A stretch of 18,249 nt of DNA from Haemophilus sp. GTDB lineage: Bacteria; Pseudomonadota; Gammaproteobacteria; Enterobacterales; Pasteurellaceae. Within the stretch, counting starts at the first letter, position 1, and each line of letters opens with the position of its first letter. The notes beneath the pieces are model-generated. The model saw only the letters and a program-made list of their open reading frames with translations. It did not search any database and was not told the DNA's origin. Position numbers and translations under genes: made by a program. The DNA is taken from positions 1 to 18,249 of the forward strand of contig JAHZCF010000122.1 in assembly GCA_019423005.1 (NCBI GenBank), read 5' to 3'. Of this stretch, positions 1 to 8,600 are shown in pieces.

Positions 1-263
1 GTTATTTCACCATTAATCCATTAGTGGCACCAGGTGCAAAAACCATTGCTCACATTAAAGAAGAAATTGAAGAACATCGTGTAAATTGTCTTTTTGCGGA
101 GCCTCAATTCACACCAAAAGTGATTGATACTCTTGCACAAAGTACAAAAGTTAATGTTGGTCGTTTAGATCCTATTGGTGATAACGTACAGCTTGGCCCA
201 AATTCCTATGCGAATTTCCTTCAAGCGACTGCTGATAGCTATGCACAATGTTTAAGTAAATAA
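1..263 (+). CDS. znuA: ZnuA, periplasmic zinc-binding protein of the ZnuABC importer (3' end only)
   Basis: The gene enters from the left edge; the reading frame begins at base 3 and the last 86 residues are visible, ending at TAA 261-263. ZnuA captures Zn2+ in the periplasm and hands it to the ZnuB permease and ZnuC ATPase. The visible part is the C-terminal lobe: an NPLVAPGAKT stretch corresponds to NPEIQPGAQ in E. coli ZnuA, CLFAEPQF to CVFAEPQF, and LDPIGDNVQLG to LDPLGTNIKLG. Two cysteines, one in the NCLFAEPQF stretch and one five residues from the end, sit where the family forms its C-terminal disulfide. The histidine-rich loop and the metal-binding N-terminal half lie outside the window, so intactness cannot be judged. 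A terminator follows directly, so znuA ends its transcription unit. Confidence 0.95.
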   Translation, partial: YFTINPLVAPGAKTIAHIKEEIEEHRVNCLFAEPQFTPKVIDTLAQSTKVNVGRLDPIGDNVQLGPNSYANFLQATADSYAQCLSK

Positions 264-281
264 TCTAATTTGCTTCTATCT

Positions 282-309
282 TAAAAACAGCCTTTAAGGC
301 TGTTTTTTT
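282..309 (+). terminator. Intrinsic terminator of znuA
   Basis: The stem AACAGCCT / AGGCTGTT closes a three-base loop and is followed by a run of seven T. It begins 18 bases after the znuA stop codon. The flanking A-run and T-run can extend the stem, so it may also work weakly in the other direction. Confidence 0.9.
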
Positions 310-314
310 ATTGT

Positions 315-438
315 CCCCATCTAAATCGCCCGAATGATTTTCAATTTTTAAGAAATTTTCGCTTGTTTGAGCGAAGCGAGTTCGAAAATTTCTGTAAAGA
401 AAATTGAAAAAGAATGAGGATTAGAGATTTAATTGGGG
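315..438. repeat. Long imperfect inverted repeat, possible dispersed intergenic element
   Basis: The two halves are imperfect reverse complements. Matching blocks are CCCC 315-318 with GGGG 435-438, TAAATC 322-327 with GATTTA 426-431, TTTTCAATTTT 338-348 with AAAATTGAAAA 400-410, and GAAATTTTCG 352-361 with CGAAAATTTC 383-392. The remaining 21 bases (362-382) form the loop region. No coding potential is evident. The layout resembles a small non-coding repeat or folded element of the kind scattered in Haemophilus intergenic DNA; that family assignment is from memory only. Confidence 0.6.
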
Positions 439-452
439 TGTGTTTTCTTTTG

Positions 453-499
453 CCTACTTTGCTTTGCACAAGCAAAGAAAAGTAGGTCGCCTTAGGCGA
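453..499. repeat. Strong hairpin pair upstream of rlmL, likely part of the same intergenic repeat
   Basis: CCTACTTT 453-460 and CTTTGC 462-467 pair with GCAAAG 472-477 and AAAGTAGG 479-486 around an ACAA loop: 14 of 15 positions pair, with one G/A mismatch. A second small hairpin, TCGCC / GGCGA at 487-499 with loop TTA, follows without a gap. Neither has a T-run in either direction, so they are not ordinary terminators. They lie just upstream of the rlmL promoter, hence outside its transcript. Confidence 0.65.
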
Positions 500-516
500 A
501 ATCCTAGTAAAAACTA

Positions 517-525
517 TGCTATAAT
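517..525 (+). promoter_or_regulatory. Extended -10 promoter element for rlmL
   Basis: TGCTATAAT is a perfect extended -10 (TGnTATAAT), 30 bases before the rlmL start codon. No convincing -35 lies 16-18 bases upstream, which fits extended -10 promoters that do not need one. Predicted transcription start is near 532, giving a leader of about 24 bases. Confidence 0.7.
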
Positions 526-555
526 CCGCCCAATTTTTCCCTATCGAGAAAACAC

Positions 556-2691
556 ATGAAACAACTATTTGCCACAACGGCCCGTGGTTTTGAAGAACTC
601 TTAAAAGTCGAACTGACAGAGCTTGGTGCAACAGAATGTAAAATTGCACAAGGCGGTGTACATTTTCATGCTGATGATGAAACACTTTATCGCAGCTTAT
701 TATGGTCACGCTTAGCTTCACGTATTTTGTTACCTATTGTAAATGGCAAGGTATATAGTGATTTAGACTTGTATTCAATTGTGACAGGGCAGGATTGGTT
801 AAGTTATTTTGATGAGAAAGCCACATTTTTTGTCGATTTCAACGGGACAAACCAAGAAATTCGTCACACTCAATTTGGTGCGATGCGTGTGAAAGATGCC
901 ATTGTGGATTATTTTGAACGCCAAGGGAAAGCGCGTCCAAATGTGGATAAAGACTATCCGGATGTGCGAATTCATGTTTATTTAAATAAAGAAGAGCTCG
1001 TTGTTTCACTCGATTTAAGTGGTGAAGCATTGCATTTACGTGGCTATCGTGAAGATACAGGGCAAGCGCCTTTACGTGAAACCTTAGCCGCTGCGATAGT
1101 GCTTCGTTCAGGTTGGAAAAAAGGGACACCATTAGTGGATCCAATGTGCGGTTCGGGTACTTTGTTAATCGAAGCTGCACAAATGGAAGCCCAAATTGCA
1201 CCGCAATTACATCGTTTACATTGGGGCTTTGATTGCTGGAAAGGGCATAATCAAGATGTTTGGGATAAGGTGAAAGCAGAAGCGGTACAGCAAGCTGAAA
1301 CTTATTTTAATCAAAATCCAAAACCGCATTTTTATGGCTTCGATCTCGATCATCGCGTTCTGAAAAAAGCGCAAAAGAACGCACAAAATGCAGGCGTAGC
1401 ACACTTAATTCACTGGAAACAAGGTGATGTCGCTGCATTAAAAAATCCAAGTCCAGATGAAGTGGGAACAGTGATTTGTAACCCGCCTTACGGTGAGCGT
1501 TTAGGTACAACTCCTGCTTTGATTGCACTATATTCAGTCTTTGGACAACGTCTTAAAAATGAATTTGGTGGTTGGAATGCGTCGATTTTCAGTAGTGAAT
1601 CTACGTTGCTTGATTGCTTGCGTATGCGTTCTCATCGTCAATTTAAAGCGAAAAATGGTCCGTTAGATTGTGTTCAGAAGAATTATCAAATTTCAGAACG
1701 CAAAGAAAGTGCGGCTGAAAATCCGCTTGAATTTGACCGCACTTCAACGGTAGCGGTGGATTTTGCGAATCGTTTGCAGAAAAATATCAAGAAAATTGAA
1801 AAATGGGCGAAGCAGCAAGGCCTTGATGCTTATCGTTTATATGATGCCGATTTACCAGAATATAACGTAGCGGTGGATCGTTATGGTGATCATATCGTGG
1901 TGCAAGAGTATGCCGCACCCCAAAATATTGATGAAAATAAAGCGCGTCAACGTTTATTGGATGCAGTGACTGCAACCTTGCAAGTCACCGGTATTGAAAC
2001 CAATAAACTGATTTTGAAAGTGCGTCAAAAACAAAAAGGCACGAATCAATATGAAAAATTGGCTAATAAAGGCGAATATTTCTATGTGAATGAATACGGC
2101 GCTCAGCTTTGGGTGAATTTGACGGATTACTTGGATACAGGGTTATTCTTAGATCATCGTTTAACCCGTAAAATGGTTGGCGAAATGGCAAAAGGCAAAG
2201 ATTTCCTTAATCTTTTTGCTTATACCGGTTCCGCAACAGTGCATGCGGCATTAGGTGGGGCAAAATCGACGACGACCGTGGATATGTCTAACACCTATTT
2301 AAACTGGGCAGAGCAAAACCTGATTTTAAATGATATTGAAGGCAAGCAGCACAAGCTCATCCAGGCAGATTGTTTGCAGTGGTTAGAGAAATGTGATCGC
2401 CAGTTTGATTTAATTTTCGTGGATCCGCCAACATTCTCGAATTCTAAGCGTATGGAAGACAGTTGGGATGTACAACGTGATCACATCAAATTAATGCGTA
2501 ATCTCAAACGTATTTTACGCCCTAACGGCACCATCGTGTTCTCGAACAATAAACGAGGTTTTAAAATGGATTTTGATGCGCTAGATGAATTAGGATTAAG
2601 TGCGGTCGAAATTTCAGCGAAAACCTTACCGCTTGATTTTGAACGTAATAAACAAATCCACAACTGCTGGATTGTGACAATGAAAGCCTAA
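556..2691 (+). CDS. rlmL: RlmKL, bifunctional 23S rRNA methyltransferase (m2G2445 / m7G2069)
   Basis: This 711-residue protein has the layout of E. coli RlmKL (YcbY), which methylates two guanines near the peptidyl transferase centre during 50S assembly. An N-terminal THUMP RNA-binding region spans roughly residues 45-155. The RlmL methyltransferase half has the S-adenosylmethionine motif DPMCGSG at 195-201 and the catalytic NPPYGERLG at 309-317. The RlmK half has LFAYTGS at 553-559 and DPPTFSNSKRM at 623-633. Length and motif spacing are complete, with no sign of splitting into two genes. The ATG at 556 is the first in frame after the promoter; its ribosome site is weak (only GAG nearby). 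Two uptake signals lie inside, at 1736-1744 and 2598-2606. The gene stands alone, bounded by its own promoter and a terminator shared with kefC. Confidence 0.97.
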   Translation: MKQLFATTARGFEELLKVELTELGATECKIAQGGVHFHADDETLYRSLLWSRLASRILLPIVNGKVYSDLDLYSIVTGQDWLSYFDEKATFFVDFNGTNQEIRHTQFGAMRVKDAIVDYFERQGKARPNVDKDYPDVRIHVYLNKEELVVSLDLSGEALHLRGYREDTGQAPLRETLAAAIVLRSGWKKGTPLVDPMCGSGTLLIEAAQMEAQIAPQLHRLHWGFDCWKGHNQDVWDKVKAEAVQQAETYFNQNPKPHFYGFDLDHRVLKKAQKNAQNAGVAHLIHWKQGDVAALKNPSPDEVGTVICNPPYGERLGTTPALIALYSVFGQRLKNEFGGWNASIFSSESTLLDCLRMRSHRQFKAKNGPLDCVQKNYQISERKESAAENPLEFDRTSTVAVDFANRLQKNIKKIEKWAKQQGLDAYRLYDADLPEYNVAVDRYGDHIVVQEYAAPQNIDENKARQRLLDAVTATLQVTGIETNKLILKVRQKQKGTNQYEKLANKGEYFYVNEYGAQLWVNLTDYLDTGLFLDHRLTRKMVGEMAKGKDFLNLFAYTGSATVHAALGGAKSTTTVDMSNTYLNWAEQNLILNDIEGKQHKLIQADCLQWLEKCDRQFDLIFVDPPTFSNSKRMEDSWDVQRDHIKLMRNLKRILRPNGTIVFSNNKRGFKMDFDALDELGLSAVEISAKTLPLDFERNKQIHNCWIVTMKA

Positions 2692-2692
2692 C

Positions 2693-2726
2693 AAAAAGCC
2701 CGATAATGATTTATCGGGCTTTTTTA
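2693..2726. terminator. Bidirectional terminator between rlmL and kefC
   Basis: GCCCGATAA 2698-2706 pairs perfectly with TTATCGGGC 2711-2719 around a four-base loop, flanked by an A-run on the left and a T-run on the right. It starts one base after the rlmL stop and ends directly against the kefC stop, so it serves both convergent genes. Confidence 0.95.
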
Positions 2727-4631
2727 TTATTCGACTTCTTTTTGTTTTTCGGCTTCATAATCATCATGAAGAAGAGTTTCAACCGCTGCTTCGTCATTGG
2801 TGTCATCTTCTTTTTCTAAAATCTCAGCCGTTTCTTCATTTAGTGCTTCAGCATCAGAATGTGGTTTAACGAAAGGTTTTGGCATCCAATATTTTCGGAT
2901 GATGTCCGTAGAAAAACCATGTAAAACTTCTTCATTCAACCGTTCTTGGTCTAAGTAACGGACTTCTGCAATGACCTCATCGGCTTCAATTTTATTGACG
3001 CCTAATTGCATCAAGGTGGCATGGCTGAGCGTAAGTGCAGACTCAAAGGTTTCACGTACAATAAAGTCTACGTCTCGTTTGATTAGGCTTACTGTTGTTT
3101 TACGGTCATAAGTTCGTGCCAAAATAGGGAGTTTCGGATAAGCATCTTTCAAATTCTGAACAATGCTTTCAATGCGTTGTGTATCGTTAATCCCGATGAC
3201 CACACATTTGGCTTTTTCGATACCGGCAGCACGTAATACATCAAGGCGAATACCATCACCGTAATAAACTTTAAAACCGAATTTCGCTGCTGCACGAATG
3301 TTTTCGATATTGCGGTCAATCACCGAGACGTTAATACCTCGAACAAGAAGCGATTGACACACGATTTGGCTGAAACGACCAAAACCAATCACGAGCACGC
3401 TATCTTCTAAATCTACAATTGGATCGAGATCGCTAGTATCGACTTTTTCCTCTTGATTCGCTGATTTGCGTTGGTTAATTTTACGCATTAATAAGCCAAT
3501 CAATGGTGAGAATAACATTGAGATAATCACCGCAGCGGTAAAGGTTGCATTTTGATCTTTTGTCATTACACCTGCCGTAGTTGCGGCAGAGAAGAGTACG
3601 AATGCAAATTCACCACCGTGTGCCATAATGGTCATTCGTCCAACGGATTCTTTTCGGTCAAGTTTCGTAATACGTGCAACAGTGTAAACGGCTAAGGCTT
3701 TGCCGATGATATAAAGGCACACGATACCTAATAACCAAAGTGCATTGTCGAACACCAAGGTTAAATCAAGTGACATCCCTACGCCCATAAAGAAGAGACC
3801 GAGCAATAGACCACGGAACGGTTCAATATCCGCTTCGAGTTGGTGACGGAATGCAGATTCTGAAAGCATCACACCGGCGACGAATGCGCCCATCGCCATT
3901 GAAAGGCCACTTGCTTCCATGGCTAAGGCTGCGCCTAATACCACAAGTAAGGCGGCTGCAGTCATCATTTCACGAATGTGAGCTTTTGAAATTAAGCGGA
4001 AAATAGGGTTCATTAACCATTTACCCGCAACCACTAAACCGACAACGGCACCGAGTGCAATAGCAATAGATGTCCAGTTGGTTTGATGTTCAATATGTTT
4101 GGTTTCAGGCGTTAAAAAGGCAATAGAAGCCAATAATGGCACAATGGATAAATCTTCAAAGATTAAGGTTGAAATCACCCGTTGGCCTTTTGGTGTGTTC
4201 GTAATCCCGCGTTCTTCTAATACCTGCATTACAATCGCGGTAGAAGAAAGGGTAAAGCCCATACCTGCAATAAACGCGACTTCTTTTGGAAGATTTAAAA
4301 TATAGATACCGGCAAAGGTCAGCAATGCGCCACATAGTCCGACTTGTAGAAAACCTCGCCCGAAGATTGCTTTTCTCATTGCCCATAAACGTTCTGGGTG
4401 CATTTCCAAACCGATGATGAATAAGAACATCACCACACCTAGTTCAGCCATATGCAGAACTGATTCTGCATCTTTTACTACGCCGAAAACGGAAGGACCA
4501 ATTAAACAGCCTGCCACTAAATAACCCAACACGCTACCTAAACCAATACGCTTAAAAAGTGGCACAATGGTTACGCTGGTTGCAAGTAGAACAACAGTTT
4601 TAATTAATTCAGGGCTGACGGCATTCGACAT
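2727..4631 (-). CDS. kefC: KefB/KefC-type glutathione-gated K+ efflux antiporter
   Basis: This 634-residue inner-membrane protein belongs to the CPA2 cation/proton antiporter family. Residues 1-385 are mostly hydrophobic and contain about a dozen membrane segments. The cytosolic regulatory stretch HQLEADIEPFRG (263-274) matches the HALESDIEPF loop of E. coli KefC, through which the channel is held closed. A cytosolic RCK domain follows a linker, with the nucleotide-binding motif IGFGRFSQI at 415-423 and RETFESAL at 526-533. The tail after about 590 is rich in Glu and Asp. In E. coli these proteins release K+ and acidify the cytoplasm when glutathione adducts of electrophiles bind. No KefF or KefG partner lies nearby. 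KefB and KefC cannot be told apart from motifs alone, so the symbol is tentative. The ATG has AAGG about ten bases upstream; no clear promoter was seen, only a weak TAGAAT (4683-4688 on the other strand). Confidence 0.88.
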   Translation of the reverse strand: MSNAVSPELIKTVVLLATSVTIVPLFKRIGLGSVLGYLVAGCLIGPSVFGVVKDAESVLHMAELGVVMFLFIIGLEMHPERLWAMRKAIFGRGFLQVGLCGALLTFAGIYILNLPKEVAFIAGMGFTLSSTAIVMQVLEERGITNTPKGQRVISTLIFEDLSIVPLLASIAFLTPETKHIEHQTNWTSIAIALGAVVGLVVAGKWLMNPIFRLISKAHIREMMTAAALLVVLGAALAMEASGLSMAMGAFVAGVMLSESAFRHQLEADIEPFRGLLLGLFFMGVGMSLDLTLVFDNALWLLGIVCLYIIGKALAVYTVARITKLDRKESVGRMTIMAHGGEFAFVLFSAATTAGVMTKDQNATFTAAVIISMLFSPLIGLLMRKINQRKSANQEEKVDTSDLDPIVDLEDSVLVIGFGRFSQIVCQSLLVRGINVSVIDRNIENIRAAAKFGFKVYYGDGIRLDVLRAAGIEKAKCVVIGINDTQRIESIVQNLKDAYPKLPILARTYDRKTTVSLIKRDVDFIVRETFESALTLSHATLMQLGVNKIEADEVIAEVRYLDQERLNEEVLHGFSTDIIRKYWMPKPFVKPHSDAEALNEETAEILEKEDDTNDEAAVETLLHDDYEAEKQKEVE

Positions 4632-4729
4632 AGGGCAAAAACCTTAGTAAAAACAGGGAGTATGAGAAGAAAATTCTCTTGTATTCTAGCCTTTTTTAGG
4701 TAAATAAAAAACACAGAAAAGCAAGAAAT

Positions 4730-4738
4730 TGGTATAAT
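4730..4738 (+). promoter_or_regulatory. Extended -10 promoter for the UPF0756-UPF0382-hrpA unit
   Basis: TGGTATAAT is an extended -10 (TGnTATAAT) 59 bases before the UPF0756 start codon; no good -35 is seen. A predicted start near 4745 gives a leader of about 53 bases that contains an uptake signal at 4779-4787 immediately before the ribosome site. It is the only clear promoter seen for the four genes up to 11031. Confidence 0.65.
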
Positions 4739-4797
4739 TTACAAAAACTTTACATGCCAAAAAATGGTCATCTTTCTGACCGCACTTTAGAGGTATT

Positions 4798-5250
4798 ATG
4801 TCATTACAATTCAATGTGATAGCGTTATTGTTGGTTTTCTTAATCATTTTAGGTTTAATGAGTCAAAACAGCGCAATTACCATCTCAGCGGCTGTGTTAT
4901 TAATCATGCAGCAAACCTTATTATCCAAATACATTCCCATACTTGAGCAATACGGGATAAAAATTGGGATCATCATTTTAACGATTGGTGTGCTTGCGCC
5001 GTTAGTCTCGGGGAAAATCCAATTGCCTGATCTCAGTTCATTTTTAAATTGGAAAATGGGAATCTCTATTTTAATCGGGGCATTAGTGGCGTGGCTTGCA
5101 GGCAAAGGGGTACCATTAATGGGAGAACAACCCGTTTTAGTGACTGGATTATTAATTGGTACGATTATTGGTGTGTCTTTCTTAGGCGGTATTCCGGTAG
5201 GTCCACTTATCGCCGCAGGGATTTTAGCTGTATTAATAGGAAAATTTTAA
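4798..5250 (+). CDS. UPF0756 (DUF441) inner-membrane protein, YeaL-like
   Basis: The 150-residue product is almost entirely hydrophobic, with about five membrane segments (near 7-21, 26-40, 54-72, 84-101, 114-148). It aligns well with E. coli YeaL: IKIGIIILTIGVLAPL matches LSIGIIILTIGVMAPI, and IPVGPLIAAGI near the C-terminus is also shared. The family has no established biochemical role; permease-like functions are guesses. The ATG is set by GAGG four bases upstream. It is the first gene of a tight unit: its TAA at 5248-5250 is followed immediately by the ATG of the next gene, so the two are very likely co-translated. Confidence 0.92.
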   Translation: MSLQFNVIALLLVFLIILGLMSQNSAITISAAVLLIMQQTLLSKYIPILEQYGIKIGIIILTIGVLAPLVSGKIQLPDLSSFLNWKMGISILIGALVAWLAGKGVPLMGEQPVLVTGLLIGTIIGVSFLGGIPVGPLIAAGILAVLIGKF

Positions 5251-5640
5251 ATGAAAAACAAATGGTTATTTATCGCGGGATTGAGCGGTTTTTTGTGTGT
5301 GACAATTGGTGCTTTTGCGGCACATGGATTAAGCAAGGTTTTAGAACCTAAAGAGTTAGCCTGGATTGAAACGGGTGTGAAATATCAAATGTTCCACACC
5401 ATTGCGATTTTAGCGATTGGCATTTTGCAATTATGCCGTGAATCATTGGTTGCAAACAAAATAGTTAATCTTGCTGCAGGGACTTGGGTGTACGGTATTC
5501 TGCTCTTTAGCGGTAGCCTTTATGCGCTTGCGCTTGGTGCGGGCAAATTTCTCGTTTGGGTGACACCGATTGGAGGCACGCTCTTTTTAATTGGTTGGCT
5601 TTGCTTGGCTTACGGTGGTTTTAAAAGTAAATCAGTATGA
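5251..5640 (+). CDS. UPF0382 (DUF423) inner-membrane protein, YgdD-like
   Basis: The 129-residue product has four predicted membrane segments (about 5-27, 47-63, 74-95, 102-122). Shared marks with E. coli YgdD are GAFAAHGLSK near the N-terminus, KYQMFHTIAIL at 44-54, LFSGSLYALAL at 85-95 and VTPIGG at 104-109. The family function is unknown. It starts at the base after the preceding stop codon, with AGGAA inside the end of that gene as ribosome site. It overlaps hrpA by four bases in an ATGA arrangement at 5637-5640, so translation of the three genes is likely coupled. Confidence 0.93.
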   Translation: MKNKWLFIAGLSGFLCVTIGAFAAHGLSKVLEPKELAWIETGVKYQMFHTIAILAIGILQLCRESLVANKIVNLAAGTWVYGILLFSGSLYALALGAGKFLVWVTPIGGTLFLIGWLCLAYGGFKSKSV

Positions 5641-8600
5641 AGAACAAATCAGTCAAACGTGAATTAAATCCGATACAACAATCTCTCTTTTCGAAACTCA
5701 AGGATATTATGCTGGTGGATCAACGTCGTTTATCCGCCCGCATTCATGGTATTGGAAAAATTAAAAGCCAAGAGGCTCAGCAAGCCGTTGCCGCAGAAAT
5801 CCAGATGCAGATTGAACAGGCTCAATTGCGTGTAGAAAATCGTAAAAGTGCGGTCAAAAATCCGATTGTTTTTCCAGAGAGTTTGCCCGTTAGCCAACGC
5901 AAAGCCGAAATTCAAAAACTGCTTTCTGAGCATCAGGTCATCGTGGTGGCAGGGGAAACCGGTTCAGGTAAAACCACTCAATTGCCGAAAATGTGTTTGG
6001 AATTAGGTTTCGGCAATTTAGGCATGATTGGTCATACTCAACCACGCCGTATTGCTGCTCGTTCGGTGGCGGCGCGTATTGCGGAAGAACTGGAAACGGA
6101 GCTTGGCGATTTAGTTGGTTATAAGGTTCGTTTTAACGATCAAATCAGTGATGATACGCAAATCAAGTTGATGACCGATGGGATCCTATTAGCAGAAATT
6201 CAAAACGATCGTTTCCTCAATCAATATTCTTGTTTGATTATTGACGAAGCCCACGAACGCAGCTTAAACAACGATTTTATTCTCGGTTATCTGAAACAGC
6301 TGTTGCCACGTCGCCGTGATTTAAAACTCATCATCACTTCCGCGACCATTGATGTGGAACGTTTTTCCAAACATTTCAACAATGCCCCAGTTATTGAAGT
6401 CTCGGGTAGAACCTATCCTGTGGAAGTGCGTTATCGTCCCGTAGTGGAAGAAGACGATCAAGATCAGCTACAAGGCATTCTCAATGCGGTGGATGAACTG
6501 CAAGCGGAAGGTCGAGGCGATATTTTGATCTTTATGAACGGTGAGCGAGAAATTCGTGATACCGCCGAAGCTTTACAAAAACAAAATCTAAAACACACGG
6601 AAATTCTACCGCTCTTTGCTCGCTTGTCTGCGCAAGAACAAAATAAAATTTTCCATCCAAGTGGTTTAAATCGCATTGTATTAGCGACCAACGTCGCAGA
6701 AACTTCATTGACTGTGCCTGGCATTAAATATGTGATTGACCCAGGTACCGCGCGTATTTCCCGTTATAGCTATCGCACCAAAGTACAACGTTTACCGATT
6801 GAACCCATTTCACAGGCATCCGCTAATCAGCGTAAAGGTCGTTGTGGTCGTGTAAGTGAAGGGATTTGTATTCGTTTATATTCGGAAGAGGATTTTAATT
6901 CTCGTCCAGAGTTTACCGATCCTGAAATTCTGCGCACCAATTTAGCCTCCGTTATTTTGCAAATGACGGCATTGGGCTTAGATGATATTGAAGCTTTCCC
7001 GTTTGTGGATGCGCCAGATAAACGCCATATTCAAGATGGGATAAAACTGTTGGAAGAATTGGGTGCGTTTGAAATGGTTCGCACCAAAGCGGGCGAGAAA
7101 CGTCAATTAACGGCGGCTGGTCGTCAATTATCTCAACTCCCTGTGGATCCTCGTTTAGCGAAAATGTTGTTGAGTGCAGTCTCACAAGGTGCGTTGCATG
7201 AAGTGATGATTATTGTTGCTGCATTATCTATTCAAGATCCGCGCGAGCGTCCACAAGAAAAACAACAAGCTTCCGATGAAAAACATCGCCGTTTTGCCGA
7301 TAAAAAATCAGATTTCTTGGCTTTCCTCAATCTTTGGCGTTATCTGCAAGAACAACAAAAAGAATTGAGTAAAAACCAATTTCGTCGCCAATGCCAAAAG
7401 GATTTCTTAAATTATTTACGTATTCGCGAATGGCAGGATATTTATCATCAAATTCGTTTAACCGTGCGTGAAATGGGCTTGCCGATTAATTCTGAAAAAG
7501 CAGAATATCAGCAAATTCATACCGCACTTTTAAGCGGCTTGCTTTCTCATATCGGCTTAAAAGAGGTGGAAAAACAACAATATCTTGGCGCGCGTAATGC
7601 CCATTTTGCGATTTTCCCCAATTCTGTGCTTTTCAAAAAACAACCGAAATGGGTGATGGCGGCAGAGTTAGTGGAAACCTCCAAACTTTGGGGGCGTATG
7701 GTGGCGGAAATCGAGCCAGAATGGATTGAGCCACTTGCCGAGCATTTAATTAAAAAATCCTATTCCGAACTGCGTTGGTCGAAATCCCGTGGCGCCGTGA
7801 TTGCAGATGAAAAAGTCATGCTTTACGGTGTGCCGATTGTGGCTGCGCGACCAGTGAATTACGGTTCTATTGATCCGACGGTGAGCCGCGAGATCTTTAT
7901 TCAATCTGCCTTAGTGGAAGGGGATTGGAATACCAAACATAAATTCTTCAAAGAAAATCAACGACTCGTTCGAGAAGTAGAGGAGTTGGAACACAAAAGC
8001 CGCCGCCGCGATATCTTGGTGGATGACCGCACGCTTTTTGAATTTTACGATCAGCGTATTGGTACGGAAGTGGTTTCTCAAAAACATTTTGATACCTGGT
8101 GGAAAAAGGCGCAGCAAAAAGATCCGGAATTGCTTAATTTTGAACGCTCATTCTTGATTAACGATGATGCGGAGCAAGTGAGCAAGTTGGATTTCCCGAA
8201 TTTCTGGCATCAAGGCAATTTGAAACTCAAATTAACTTATCAATTTGAACCGGGTACTGATGCGGACGGTGTGACGGTTCATATTCCGTTGCCATTGCTC
8301 AACCAAGTGGAAATGACCGGCTTTGATTGGCAAATTCCAGGTTTGCGTGAAGAATTGGTCATTGCGCTGATTAAATCTCTGCCAAAATCTTATCGTCGTA
8401 ATTTTGTGCCAGCACCTAATTATGCCCAAGCTTTTTTAAGTCGTGCCGTGCCGTTGGAAAAACCGTTATTAGATACGCTGATTTATGAATTGCGTCGTAT
8501 GACGGGCGTCACCGTAGAAGCGGAACATTGGAATTGGGAACAAATTCCAAGCCATTTGAAAATGACGTTCCGTGTGGTGGATGAAAACGGCAAAAAAATT

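Noticed and set aside
341..721. A 126-codon open frame on the minus strand across the inverted repeat and the start of rlmL
   Set aside because: It runs through non-coding repeat and antisense to a clear gene, and its product resembles no family I know.
1706..1715. An additional uptake signal in rlmL (AAGTGCGGC)
   Set aside because: It differs from the 9-base core at the last position; only exact cores were counted.
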